A DNA stretch of 64,000 bases from positions 6,200,001-6,264,000 of the forward strand of contig NZ_CP150170.1 of assembly GCF_037963865.1 (NCBI RefSeq), written 5' to 3'. Below, in pieces: positions 9,501 to 17,275 of the stretch. Under the pieces are notes generated by a model. The model searched no databases. It saw only the letters and a program-made list of their open reading frames with translations, and was not told the DNA's origin. The first letter of the stretch is position 1. Each line of letters begins with the position of its first letter. Position numbers and translations under genes: made by a program. The DNA is from Paenibacillus sp. FSL R10-2734. Lineage in GTDB: Bacteria > Bacillota > Bacilli > Paenibacillales > Paenibacillaceae.

Positions 9501-11193
9501 GAATAACATACGTTGGCAATGGCGATAAATTGTTACGAAACTCTTGCCACTTCACTCGCTTATCAGCATCTATACCTAGTTCCTTACTCGCCTTAATCGC
9601 TTTATCAAATACAAAGTAAGTACCAGCTAGATCCTGAAACGCATTCTTATGCAGAGTTCCGCTTTCAATAGTAGATCCTCCTATAACGTATTTCCCTGTT
9701 ACCTCATCTACAATGGCAAAGTCTTCAAAGAACTCAGTTAAATCGACCAACTTGTCGTATAACAATTGTTCTAAATATTCATCGTCGCACGTATATTCCC
9801 AGTATTTAACCATTGGAACTAATGCCATGGCCGCATGGATTGGAGCACTATCATAAGCAGGGGCAGACGCATATCCCCATGGCGGCATAAATGTTGGGAA
9901 CAAGACGCCTCTTATTCCTTCAGTAAATTTGGGATACCAATTCGAATTACCAATAACCCTATTCAATTCTTTAGGATCGGATGCCATATTCCGCCCCGTT
10001 TCCCAGTAATCATCAATTAATTTGGTATAAGATGCAATTTGATTCACCCTATTAGCTACAATGGCTGCATTTGGTGCCCGTTGAACATCTATATTCATAA
10101 AGAATCCACCGCTCCACGCTGTGTTAGTACTACCTGTCCAAGGAAATAAATTGCCACCAAATACTTCTGCAGGATTATCACTTTGAGCTTCCAAAGCTGC
10201 CCCTGTAGCATAGAGTTGACCGTAATAGATTCTCTCCATTAAAGAGGATTCATCTGCCAGCTTAATGTACGACTTTAGCCAGTATTCTTTCCACCAATCC
10301 AGATGCTTCTGCTTCACTGTATACAGCGCAGCTTCTGAATCAATGCCTAAAACATGTGCCTTAGCGTCCTCCAACGATGTCGTGGAGCTCTTACCGCCTT
10401 CTGTTGCTGCGATAACAGTTACAGTTTCGCCTGCAGCTAGTTCAAATTTTGCCATACAGGTTTTGTCATCAACCTGACTAAATACAGGATCTTTATCCAT
10501 AACTTTCAATACGCTAGAAAGCTCTACAGCATAATCGAACCCTTCTTCGGTACGTAAATGCTTGGTAAAGGAGATCAGCTTGTTAACTGGATCAATTGAT
10601 GTAGTATGGGAGCTTACAGTCCCAGATTTATGGGTAGGAACAACCGTACTTACACCAATTTCCATATTTTCATCTGTTGTATTGGTAATTTCAGTTACAA
10701 TCAAATTTTCTGTAGCTGATAGCCAGGTGCTGGTTTCAAAGCCTTTCTCTGAAACCGCCTTAACAATTCCATCTTTCATACTTTGATCGTATCTAAATGG
10801 CTTATTACCCGTACCTTCATCCAGTCTCTCATACGTAATTTTCCCATGGGTCGTAGTAGAAAAGGCACTAAGACTATAGCTCTTTTCCCAAGAATCTGCA
10901 TGCGAGATATAAATTTGTTGCTTGTTCTTATCTCCTCCCATGAAAGCATTAACGGTCCCATTTCCCATTAGAGGTCCATCAGGAGATACAGTTGTTTCAT
11001 TGCTAATTGTTGGCAATTGAGTGTAAATGATAGGATACTTATCTATTATGGAACTTACTTCCGCCCACTCTGCCTCGGCTTTTGCTTGTTCATCTATCTG
11101 AGGAGCAGCATGTATATCTTTTGGAAACGCAAAGCTAGTGGCCATCAAACAAAACACAAGCAAGCTAGAAGCAGCTTTTCTAACTTTATTCAT
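6523..11193 (-). CDS. Giant secreted, SLH-anchored glycosidase, GH95-like (alpha/alpha)6 barrel
   Basis: About 1556 residues. Start chosen at ATG 11193 because AAGGGGGAAAAC precedes it; an in-frame ATG at 11226 lacks a site. Signal peptide about 1-29 (MNKVRKAASSLLVFCLMATS). Catalytic region about 45-790, with the N-terminal motif DGPLMGNG and the barrel motif NTAWSGGFFMNIDVQ, reminiscent of GH95 alpha-L-fucosidases/galactosidases. Then a Big_4 Ig-like domain (about 798-888), an F5/8-type C discoidin domain (about 890-1030), three 101-residue Big_4 repeats (about 1033-1336), a Pro/Thr linker, and three SLH domains (about 1378-1555) that hold it to the cell wall. A perfect cre site and a 55-nt element shared with the 18.6-kb operon lie upstream. 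GH95 membership is my inference; a related (alpha/alpha)6 family is possible. Confidence 0.75.
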   Translation of the reverse strand: MNKVRKAASSLLVFCLMATSFAFPKDIHAAPQIDEQAKAEAEWAEVSSIIDKYPIIYTQLPTISNETTVSPDGPLMGNGTVNAFMGGDKNKQQIYISHADSWEKSYSLSAFSTTTHGKITYERLDEGTGNKPFRYDQSMKDGIVKAVSEKGFETSTWLSATENLIVTEITNTTDENMEIGVSTVVPTHKSGTVSSHTTSIDPVNKLISFTKHLRTEEGFDYAVELSSVLKVMDKDPVFSQVDDKTCMAKFELAAGETVTVIAATEGGKSSTTSLEDAKAHVLGIDSEAALYTVKQKHLDWWKEYWLKSYIKLADESSLMERIYYGQLYATGAALEAQSDNPAEVFGGNLFPWTGSTNTAWSGGFFMNIDVQRAPNAAIVANRVNQIASYTKLIDDYWETGRNMASDPKELNRVIGNSNWYPKFTEGIRGVLFPTFMPPWGYASAPAYDSAPIHAAMALVPMVKYWEYTCDDEYLEQLLYDKLVDLTEFFEDFAIVDEVTGKYVIGGSTIESGTLHKNAFQDLAGTYFVFDKAIKASKELGIDADKRVKWQEFRNNLSPLPTYVIPEGQPGGGLTVFTEAEGVPAVPRNAPIIHTTYLTDLVGMATDSELLEYTRNYLKYIAPWYEGHDKEDRTTMIATNVGYDIDKITDFLSKGLLDRPAGEWVGIRNNHTVGASVQASLIYNTITHSLKQSNQNFINVFANWHKDQPAEFTRLRAKGAFLVDAKQNENGITTYVNIFSEKGKDCTVLNPWKGQELEVYEDGNLIETVKGTNILGDTYKFATKANASYELKPQGGVQNPTLVNIITPEALTDFEIGISKTDLTPQLPESVKLETSTNNMKAEVTWDISSISYDPTMKEGQTFSVPGTVTLPEVVDNPNNVSLQTSINVIVNKIPQSSMTATATSEETGKDEARFAIDGDPLTMWHTKWDKSDVLPQSITLNLGDVYKVNRLSYLPRSTGGTSGIITKYNVYVSMDGTNFTKVTSGTWPFDTRLKQVTFDPIKAQYIQLEAIEAYNGWATAAEINIYSDSETEPQDKTLVSIKTPEPITGVTNGVDKTAEALVLPETVTLVTDSGDVPANVTWDVENSSYDPDVKTEQKFDVDGRVELPAGVVNPGSVKLTTSISVTVNAESDSEQDKTLVSITAPEAITGVVYGTDKTAEALGLPETVTLVTDFGDVPANVTWGVENSSYDPDVKTEQRFDVDGRVELPAGVVNPGSVELTTSISVTVNAESDSEQDKTLVSITAPEAITGVANGTAKTAEALGLPARVELVTDAGRVIANVSWDVAASSYDPAKRAAQTFTVDGRVTLPIGVVNSDNVDLTTKIGVTVKAGTTPTPEPTATPGPTATPDPKPTPKPEDDKKPNKPTDPVKPTEPETPKVDLSDISDHWAKASIEKAVELGFVSGYEDGTFRPNGTVTRGEFSTMLARALKLDAVDSEFSFSDQGKTPVWAQSFIQALSKAGFISGYKDGTFRANNEITRSELVVLIVRVLGLEVNPNATLAFDDVDQIPAWAKPYVATAAKAGLIKGNGNGKFNPNASSTRAEAVTLILAMLNTK
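7200..8090 (-). repeat. Three tandem Ig-like coding repeats, 303-bp period
   Basis: The boundary phrase CTTGTCCTG recurs at 7480 and 7783, and as CTTATCCTG at 8086, giving an exact 303-nt (101-codon) period. The two units at about 7483-8088 are nearly identical in DNA; the third, down to about 7200, has diverged. They encode Big_4-type domains with the pattern TLVSI-PE-ITGV near the start and DGRVELPAGVVNPG near the end. The high identity implies recent duplication or ongoing homogenisation. Confidence 0.85.
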
Positions 11194-11372
11194 ATTGTTT
11201 TCCCCCTTCGTGTTGTCATCATTCAAAGCGACTAACTGAACTAAAGGCGTGTTTCATAGATTCATAATAATGAACTGCAAATTAAAAACGTCTCCTAACT
11301 GTTTTTTAGCAATCACATATACACCACCTCCCCTCATCTCTTAAATCAGTTACCGGATCCCTTCCCTTTATT

Positions 11373-11387
11373 TTGGAATCGCTTTCA
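11373..11387. promoter_or_regulatory. cre (CcpA) site upstream of the GH95-like gene
   Basis: TTGGAATCGCTTTCA is a perfect match to WTGNAANCGNWWNCA. It is about 180 nt upstream of the ATG at 11193 and downstream of the shared 55-nt element, so binding of CcpA could repress this surface enzyme when preferred sugars are present. Confidence 0.6.
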
Positions 11388-11452
11388 TTTTGTTGCAAAA
11401 AAATTTATACTTCTGTTTATATTTAATTAATTCACGCTTTAAATAGTATCCG

Positions 11453-11507
11453 AATTGTTTATTCGCTAGAATAGAGAAAAGAAACTTACTTGGTGGACTT
11501 TTTGAAC
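11453..11507 (-). promoter_or_regulatory. 55-nt upstream element (copy A), candidate response-regulator operator
   Basis: Matches 18667-18721 at 49 of 55 positions without gaps. The conserved core on the minus strand is GTCCACC...GTTTCTTTT, then CTATTCTAG, then GAATAAA. It lies upstream of the GH95-like gene here and of the binding-protein operon at the other copy, both read on the minus strand. The natural candidate regulator is the AraC-type protein at 20674-22245. The rest of 11194-11638 holds the cre site and a terminator, and no gene that I can see. Confidence 0.7.
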
Positions 11508-11570
11508 CAAAAGGCTAGAAGAAATCGTCGAGTTGTATCGGCCGATTAAGTTAGATTAGTCGTTAATAAA

Positions 11571-11598
11571 GGCAGATAAGGAATATTCCTTATCTGCC
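11571..11598 (-). terminator. Terminator of the 18.6-11.6 kb operon
   Basis: Perfect 28-nt palindrome GGCAGATAAGGAAT / ATTCCTTATCTGCC, followed on the minus strand by TTTATTAACG. It lies 40 nt downstream of the oxidoreductase stop codon and closes the six-gene operon. Confidence 0.8.
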
Positions 11599-11638
11599 CT
11601 GTGCATTAGGATTACGATTTGACTTCGACTTCTACCAA

Positions 11639-12853
11639 TTAAAACGTAACGGAATAAAATTGATCGCTTTCGGAAAACGCTTTGGCTTGCAGACATACAA
11701 GGGCGCTACGAATCCCGTCCTTTAGTGGGGCAACAGATTCGGTGGTTCTGCCCTGCATCAGGTGTACAAAATTCCGCATGAGTACAATATCACCGCCGCC
11801 ATGACGCGAGCCTTTATCATCGAGACGCACAGTGATTACTTTATCACTCATGTGGTCAAATACTTTGATTTCATTGGTGGCGAAATCGAATTCCACGGTG
11901 CCCTTATAGCCATATAACCTAGCCCCTCGGCGCGCAGCCCCTTTGCGGGCAAAGAAGTTCTGCGAATACATGACGTGCATTCCGCTTTCGTATTTCACAA
12001 TCATGCTGCCGGAGTCTTCGTTACCGGTATCTACCGCAAAGCTGCAATAGTCGTTACGCGGAGTGTCATTGCGCACATAAGTGATATTGTAAGTACTGTC
12101 CATACAGGTTTCCCATTTGTCACATTCGCTGCAACGAAGGCCGGCAGGCATGTCGCCTTTATAAATTTGTTTGGATTTCATGGCACAAACGTTCACGGGT
12201 TCTTCACCAAGCAGATAGTTAATGACATCGATATCATGCGTTGCCTTTTGCAGGAAAAGCCCTTTAGAAGCGGATTCATCTCGATACCAGTCGTGGAAAT
12301 AAACAAATCCATAGGGAACATCGTTGAACGCCTGTACATGCTCCACCTTGCCAATCGTGCCGGCATCCAAAATACGCTTGACCTCCTGCACCAGCGGTGT
12401 GACGCGCAAGGGGAAGGAAACAACTGTGGGAGCCGTTGCGTTCGCTTCGCAGTCGGCTAACGTTCTCAGATCCTCCATCGTAGTCGCAACCGGTTTTTCT
12501 AAAAACAACGGCAGATTGCGATCCAGCACCTTTTTGGCGAAATAAGTATGCATGTTGCAGTTCGTACCTACGATCACGCCGTCCAGTTTTTCGTTGTCCA
12601 GCATTTCGTCCGCATCCGTATAAAAGGTAATGGCATCCGGATTCATCTCGCAGCTGCGCAAAAGTCCGTCGATTTTATCGATTCCCATTTGGTGCATCGA
12701 TTCTTTGGAGCCGTCTTTCTTCATTAAAGCCCGCACGCGCTCATGGTCGGGATCGGCTACTGCCTTGATCTGGATTTCATAAGGTAGCGCGAACAAATCA
12801 TCCATCAGCATGTCGATCCGCACGCCGTATCCAATAACACCAATATTCAACAA
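11639..12853 (-). CDS. Gfo/Idh/MocA-family NAD(P)-dependent oxidoreductase (copy 1)
   Basis: 404 residues, cytoplasmic. Rossmann fold with GVIGYG at 5-10 in place of the classic GxGxxG, dinucleotide-domain motif EKP at 119-121, and a C-terminal substrate domain. A cysteine cluster CSECDKWETC in the middle resembles the C-x2-C-x5-C insert seen in many Firmicute members. Such enzymes oxidise or reduce sugar hydroxyls, often at C2 or C3. The start is TTG (TTG TTG AAT), with AGGAGG 8 nt upstream, identical in the second copy at 49407. About 24 of 404 residues differ between the copies. It is last in the transport operon, after a GH2 enzyme, so it probably acts on the same imported sugar. Substrate unknown. 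Confidence 0.9.
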   Translation of the reverse strand: MLNIGVIGYGVRIDMLMDDLFALPYEIQIKAVADPDHERVRALMKKDGSKESMHQMGIDKIDGLLRSCEMNPDAITFYTDADEMLDNEKLDGVIVGTNCNMHTYFAKKVLDRNLPLFLEKPVATTMEDLRTLADCEANATAPTVVSFPLRVTPLVQEVKRILDAGTIGKVEHVQAFNDVPYGFVYFHDWYRDESASKGLFLQKATHDIDVINYLLGEEPVNVCAMKSKQIYKGDMPAGLRCSECDKWETCMDSTYNITYVRNDTPRNDYCSFAVDTGNEDSGSMIVKYESGMHVMYSQNFFARKGAARRGARLYGYKGTVEFDFATNEIKVFDHMSDKVITVRLDDKGSRHGGGDIVLMRNFVHLMQGRTTESVAPLKDGIRSALVCLQAKAFSESDQFYSVTF

Positions 12854-12918
12854 AAGAAGGACCTCCTGTTATTTTTTCGTTCGATTTGTACCCGCTCTAT
12901 CTCTAATCGTATCGTGAC

Positions 12919-12941
12919 TCCCTGGCACTAGGTGCCAGGGA
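12919..12941. other. Intercistronic stem-loop between GH2 and oxidoreductase genes
   Basis: Inverted repeat TCCCTGGCA-ctagg-TGCCAGGGA, with no following T-run on the minus strand. It sits in the 105-nt gap of the operon. It may stabilise or process the transcript or cause partial termination. Confidence 0.5.
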
Positions 12942-12958
12942 CAAATCGGATATCAATT

Positions 12959-15349
12959 TTATTCCACTCGTATTACTGCCACGGCAGCTTGAAGAGAAAC
13001 TGAAGTTGCTCTTATCACAATATCTCCCTGTTCCTTGTTAGCCTGAACAATCGCCAAACAATGTCCGTTGAATGCTCGTCTACGATTCGCTTTATCTGGT
13101 TCGTGACTGCTTGGATCACCATTTCCAACACCGAGAATTTTGCCGGGACCCTCGATTGTAAACATAATCTCGTTATCTGCCGTAGGAACAACTTCACCTA
13201 AAGAATCCAATATGGATACTTTAATCATTGCAATATCCGTACCATTCGTTTTCACTTCGGTTTTATCCAGCTCCAAACGAATACGATCAGGAGTTCCTGT
13301 TGTAGCCACAACCTTTCTCGTGATTTCCTTTCCAGCTATTTTCCCTATCGCTATCAATTCACCGGGAGCGTAGCAGACTTTCCACTCCATTCGTGAATTT
13401 CGATCCACGCTCTTCTCACCCAGACTATGACCGTTAAGTACCAACTCTACAGTCTCGCAATTACTATACGCCCATACATCAATCTCTTCACCGATTTTGT
13501 CCTGCCAGTTCCAGTGAGGCATAATGTGTACCATCGGTTCTTCCGTCCAAGCGGCTTTATAGTAATAATACGCATCCTTAGGGAATCCGCAGTAATCCAT
13601 GATCCCGAAGTGAGACCCGATGCACGGCCATTCATAAGGTGTTGGTTCTCCTCTGTAATCGAATCCAGTCCAAACGAATATGCCCGTCAAATGAGGATGA
13701 TTCACCACATCCTGCCATGATTTCTCATGCGAACATGACCACTCCGGTATCTGATCTCCATAGGAAGAACAGTATCCTTTAACATCATCATTCTCATAGA
13801 TTCCACGTGTCGTCGTACAGCTAGTACTCTCGCTCCCGATCATGATCCGATCTGGAAATTGTTCATGATCGATAAGATATTGATCTTCTCTTTGGCCATA
13901 GTTATATCCGGTTATATCTACAGAATTACTGTATCCTCCATCATTCCACCCGTGATTCATGCATGCAATAGTAAGGCGAGTAGGATCAATGGCACGTGTA
14001 ATTCGTGACATCGTTTCAAGCATTCTCGCTCCCATAATCGTGCCTTCTAATATTTCCTCGTTCTCCATGCTCCACAAAATGATGGAAGGGTGGTTTCGAT
14101 CTCGATAGAGGATCTCTTTCAGATCTGCGATCCCGTCCGGAGATATATCCAGTTTCCTGTTCTCGTCCATCACGAGCATACCCATTTTGTCGCATAGATC
14201 CAGAAGCTCAGGTGAAGGAGCGTGATGAGCGCATCTGTATGCATTACATCCCATGTCTTTGAGAAGTTTGATTTTATATTCGGTTACTTGGTCGGGCAGT
14301 GCAACACCCACGCCGGCAAAATCCTGATGGTTGCAAGTTCCTTTGATCAAATACTGTTCACCATTTAAGTAAAATCCCTTATCCGCGGTAAACTCTAGGG
14401 TTCGCACACCTAATGGCGTTCTATAAACATCCATTACATCTCGCTCGTTAACGTCATAAATTTCCGTAATCACTTCGTAAAGATAAGGCTTCTCAGGCGA
14501 CCAGAGCATGGGCTCTATCAGTGTCATTACAGTTTCAACATCGGTTTGACTGTCTCCTTGAATGGTTATGTTCTCTGAGCTGGTAGCGACCACTTGACCC
14601 GTTCCGTCCTCGATTAAAGTCTTGATTATACAATTCACGACATGAGGATGTTCGTTATGTACGTTTGTTGATACGTTAACCGTGGCCTCATCTTTGCCTA
14701 CTACGGGCGTGGTCACATAAGTTCCATGTCTTCCTACGTGAAGTCTGTCCGTCTTATCTAGCCATACATGGCGGTAAATCCCACATCCTTCATACCACCA
14801 GCCCTCATAATCACGAGCATCAACTTTTACGAAAATGACATTCTTCCCTTCATCGCCGTAACGCGCAATATCCGTAATGTCATAACAAAAACCTGTATAC
14901 CCGCTTGGATGGGTTCCCATTAAATGCCCATTAACCCAAACGGTACAGTTTCGCATGACACCCTCAAACTCAATCGATAGTTTCTTCCCCAAATCTTCCA
15001 CAGGAATCTCGAAAACTTTCTGATAACATCCAATTCCAATAGTGAGATAGCCGTGGCTCTTATGATGTTTGACTTTGCCCCCGTCATTTACGTAATTCCC
15101 TTCCACACACCAATCATGGGGAAGATTGATACTCTTCCACTCCCGATCGTTCATGACAGACGGTTCTCTTTCATCAAAATAAGCGATCTTCAGCCATTCC
15201 CCTTCGGCAATCTGCTCGCAGTCAGTTAACCCACCTGTCATCCCTCCTTTTACAGCATGCATGATAGGTAGATCGCCTAAATGGAACATCCAGTTCTGGT
15301 CAAAACTTTCCCGCATTCGTTTATTTTCCAATATCATAATACCCTCCAT
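12959..15349 (-). CDS. GH2 glycosidase, beta-galactosidase-like, cytoplasmic
   Basis: 796 residues without a signal peptide. Domains: GH2 jelly-roll about 10-200, Ig-like domain about 205-310, TIM barrel about 315-600, DUF4982-type domain about 620-690, and a C-terminal Ig-like domain to the end. The acid/base is Glu431 in SMENEE and the nucleophile is Glu507 in MIGSES. It should remove a terminal beta-linked sugar from oligosaccharides imported by the adjacent permeases; galactose is the commonest substrate for this architecture, but glucuronic acid or others are possible. AGGAGGGG lies 6 nt before ATG 15349. An alternative ATG at 15337 also has GGAGGG before it. The first 103 nt from that second ATG are duplicated at 6330-6432. 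Confidence 0.88.
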   Translation of the reverse strand: MEGIMILENKRMRESFDQNWMFHLGDLPIMHAVKGGMTGGLTDCEQIAEGEWLKIAYFDEREPSVMNDREWKSINLPHDWCVEGNYVNDGGKVKHHKSHGYLTIGIGCYQKVFEIPVEDLGKKLSIEFEGVMRNCTVWVNGHLMGTHPSGYTGFCYDITDIARYGDEGKNVIFVKVDARDYEGWWYEGCGIYRHVWLDKTDRLHVGRHGTYVTTPVVGKDEATVNVSTNVHNEHPHVVNCIIKTLIEDGTGQVVATSSENITIQGDSQTDVETVMTLIEPMLWSPEKPYLYEVITEIYDVNERDVMDVYRTPLGVRTLEFTADKGFYLNGEQYLIKGTCNHQDFAGVGVALPDQVTEYKIKLLKDMGCNAYRCAHHAPSPELLDLCDKMGMLVMDENRKLDISPDGIADLKEILYRDRNHPSIILWSMENEEILEGTIMGARMLETMSRITRAIDPTRLTIACMNHGWNDGGYSNSVDITGYNYGQREDQYLIDHEQFPDRIMIGSESTSCTTTRGIYENDDVKGYCSSYGDQIPEWSCSHEKSWQDVVNHPHLTGIFVWTGFDYRGEPTPYEWPCIGSHFGIMDYCGFPKDAYYYYKAAWTEEPMVHIMPHWNWQDKIGEEIDVWAYSNCETVELVLNGHSLGEKSVDRNSRMEWKVCYAPGELIAIGKIAGKEITRKVVATTGTPDRIRLELDKTEVKTNGTDIAMIKVSILDSLGEVVPTADNEIMFTIEGPGKILGVGNGDPSSHEPDKANRRRAFNGHCLAIVQANKEQGDIVIRATSVSLQAAVAVIRVE

Positions 15350-15443
15350 ACATTTCCCCTCCTAATAATAAATTAGTATGTACTAGGAAACTCCGGGAAT
15401 GCTATCCCACGCTGCTAGAACGCTTTAACTAACTTACAGCGCA

Positions 15444-16277
15444 CTAACCTTTCAAAGCTCCAGCTGTCATACCTTCAATAATATATTTCTGTCCAATTAA
15501 ATAAACGATCAGCACAGGGATAATGGTTAAGACAATATACGCAGATATAAGACCCCAATCTTTAGACCAAGGTGACGAGAATTCACCATATACGCCATAC
15601 ATGGATAGAATAGCTCCCCATTTCTTACTATCCGTTAATATATATAACTGAGTTTCGAAGCCATTCCACGCACCCAAGAAGTTCAGCATGATACCTGTAA
15701 CTGTAACCGGCTTTAACAGTGGAAAAATGATTCTAAAGAATAGAGTTTCTGCCTTTGCTCCATCCATAACAGCAGCCTCATCTAATTCCCTAGGTATACC
15801 CTTAATAAATCCAGTAAATAGCAGCATTGCAAAGGATATCCCTTGCGTAGCAAGAAGCAATATCGCACCTGTTATACTATTCATTAAATGCAGCTTACTC
15901 ATGATCATCGTCGTCGTTACCATATTTCCAGTTGCAACCACTCCGAAGAAGAAATAGCCATATAATACCTTATTCGTGAAATTTGTCGATCTTACTATGA
16001 TAAAAGAAGCAAGAGCAGCAAAGACAACACCTATTATCGCTGATGCAGAAGACATAACCAAACTGTTATAATATCCTCTTAATACATGTCCTTTTACAAA
16101 CGCATTAACATAATTATCCCACTTGATTTCTGAAGGAAACGACATGGAGAAAAAGGCAGCTTCTGCAGAAGGTTTAAGTGAATTCAATAAGATGAGAATA
16201 AAAGGCACCAATACAACGAGCGAAAAGACCCAACATACGATTTGCAATATGCTAGAAAATACTTTTTTTCTACTCAT
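15444..16277 (-). CDS. Sugar ABC transporter permease, MalG/CUT1 type
   Basis: 277 residues with six predicted membrane helices; the first is about 12-32 (VCWVFSLVVLVPFILILLN). The cytoplasmic EAA loop, LDEAAVMDGAKAETLF, docks the shared ATPase. It forms a heterodimer with the permease encoded just upstream; the two genes overlap by one nucleotide at 16277. No ATPase gene is in the window, as is usual where a common MsmX-type ATPase serves several importers. The next gene (GH2) starts 94 nt further on. Confidence 0.93.
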   Translation of the reverse strand: MSRKKVFSSILQIVCWVFSLVVLVPFILILLNSLKPSAEAAFFSMSFPSEIKWDNYVNAFVKGHVLRGYYNSLVMSSASAIIGVVFAALASFIIVRSTNFTNKVLYGYFFFGVVATGNMVTTTMIMSKLHLMNSITGAILLLATQGISFAMLLFTGFIKGIPRELDEAAVMDGAKAETLFFRIIFPLLKPVTVTGIMLNFLGAWNGFETQLYILTDSKKWGAILSMYGVYGEFSSPWSKDWGLISAYIVLTIIPVLIVYLIGQKYIIEGMTAGALKG

Positions 16278-17167
16278 TATAGAGTCACCTCCTTTTTACT
16301 AGTAGCTCTATTAACTAACACAGATATAACAGTGGTCATAATAAGTAGAATTAAATTCATCGCATTAGATAAACCATAGTTTCCTGCAGAGTATTCTCGG
16401 TACACCATTGTAGCAATAACCTCTGTCGCGTTGCCTGGTCCTCCGTTGGTTAGAGCATATACAATATCAAAAGCTCTAAATCCATGTACGATGTTTAGAA
16501 CAGTATTGATCGTAACTGCCGGCATAATAAATGGAATGGTTATCTTTACAAATAGATTCCAGCTATTCGCTCCGTCAATTCGAGCAGCCTCATAATAGCT
16601 CTGATCGATGCCTTGTAATCCTGCTAAGAAGATAACCATATTAAGTCCAAAATATCGCCAAACCTCTACGGCTATAACAGAAGGCATTGCGGTTGCTGTA
16701 TTCGTCAACCATTTTTGCTGCAAGAAGTCTAGTCCGATTAAATCAAAAAAATTATTCAGAAGACCTGTTGGATGTAAGATTGTCGTAAAAATGATACCGA
16801 TTACAATTGTCGATATAGCTTGTGGCATAAAGAAAATAGAACGCAGTGTATTTCGCGCAAATATTTTTCTATTAAGCATAATAGCTAATGATAAACCGAT
16901 GACTGCTTCCAACACAGATGTAAAGAAAGCAAATACAACTGTATTTGTAATGGGTCTCACGTACTTAAACGACTGATCTATGAAGAGAACTTTAAAGTTA
17001 TCCAGTCCATTAAAATGAATAGCATCACTATATATATTCCAATTTGTAAAGGCATAATATATTCCCATTACAGTAGGAATCATGAAGAGAATTGTATATA
17101 GGATGAATGCTGGAAACACCATTCGTCTAGGATACAAAGTCTTATGAATAAAAGTATTGGTTTTCAT
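16277..17167 (-). CDS. Sugar ABC transporter permease, MalF/UgpA type
   Basis: 296 residues, six predicted membrane helices, first at about 16-38 (MVFPAFILYTILFMIPTVMG). The EAA motif YYEAARIDGANSWNLF marks the ATPase-binding loop. It partners the permease at 15444-16277 and receives sugar from the lipoprotein at 17276-18595, whose gene lies 108 nt upstream. Confidence 0.93.
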   Translation of the reverse strand: MKTNTFIHKTLYPRRMVFPAFILYTILFMIPTVMGIYYAFTNWNIYSDAIHFNGLDNFKVLFIDQSFKYVRPITNTVVFAFFTSVLEAVIGLSLAIMLNRKIFARNTLRSIFFMPQAISTIVIGIIFTTILHPTGLLNNFFDLIGLDFLQQKWLTNTATAMPSVIAVEVWRYFGLNMVIFLAGLQGIDQSYYEAARIDGANSWNLFVKITIPFIMPAVTINTVLNIVHGFRAFDIVYALTNGGPGNATEVIATMVYREYSAGNYGLSNAMNLILLIMTTVISVLVNRATSKKEVTL

Positions 17168-17275
17168 TCAATCCATCACCTTTTCTATGTGTATCTTATC
17201 CTATTGTCAAAATCCCTTTTGTTAAAATAAATCTAAATTTATTCGCAAAAGGGATTCTGCATAAATCAGAAACTT

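Noticed and set aside
12919..12941. Rho-independent terminator between GH2 and the oxidoreductase
   Set aside because: The stem is good but no T-run follows on the minus strand and the next gene has its own ribosome site; listed as an intercistronic hairpin instead.
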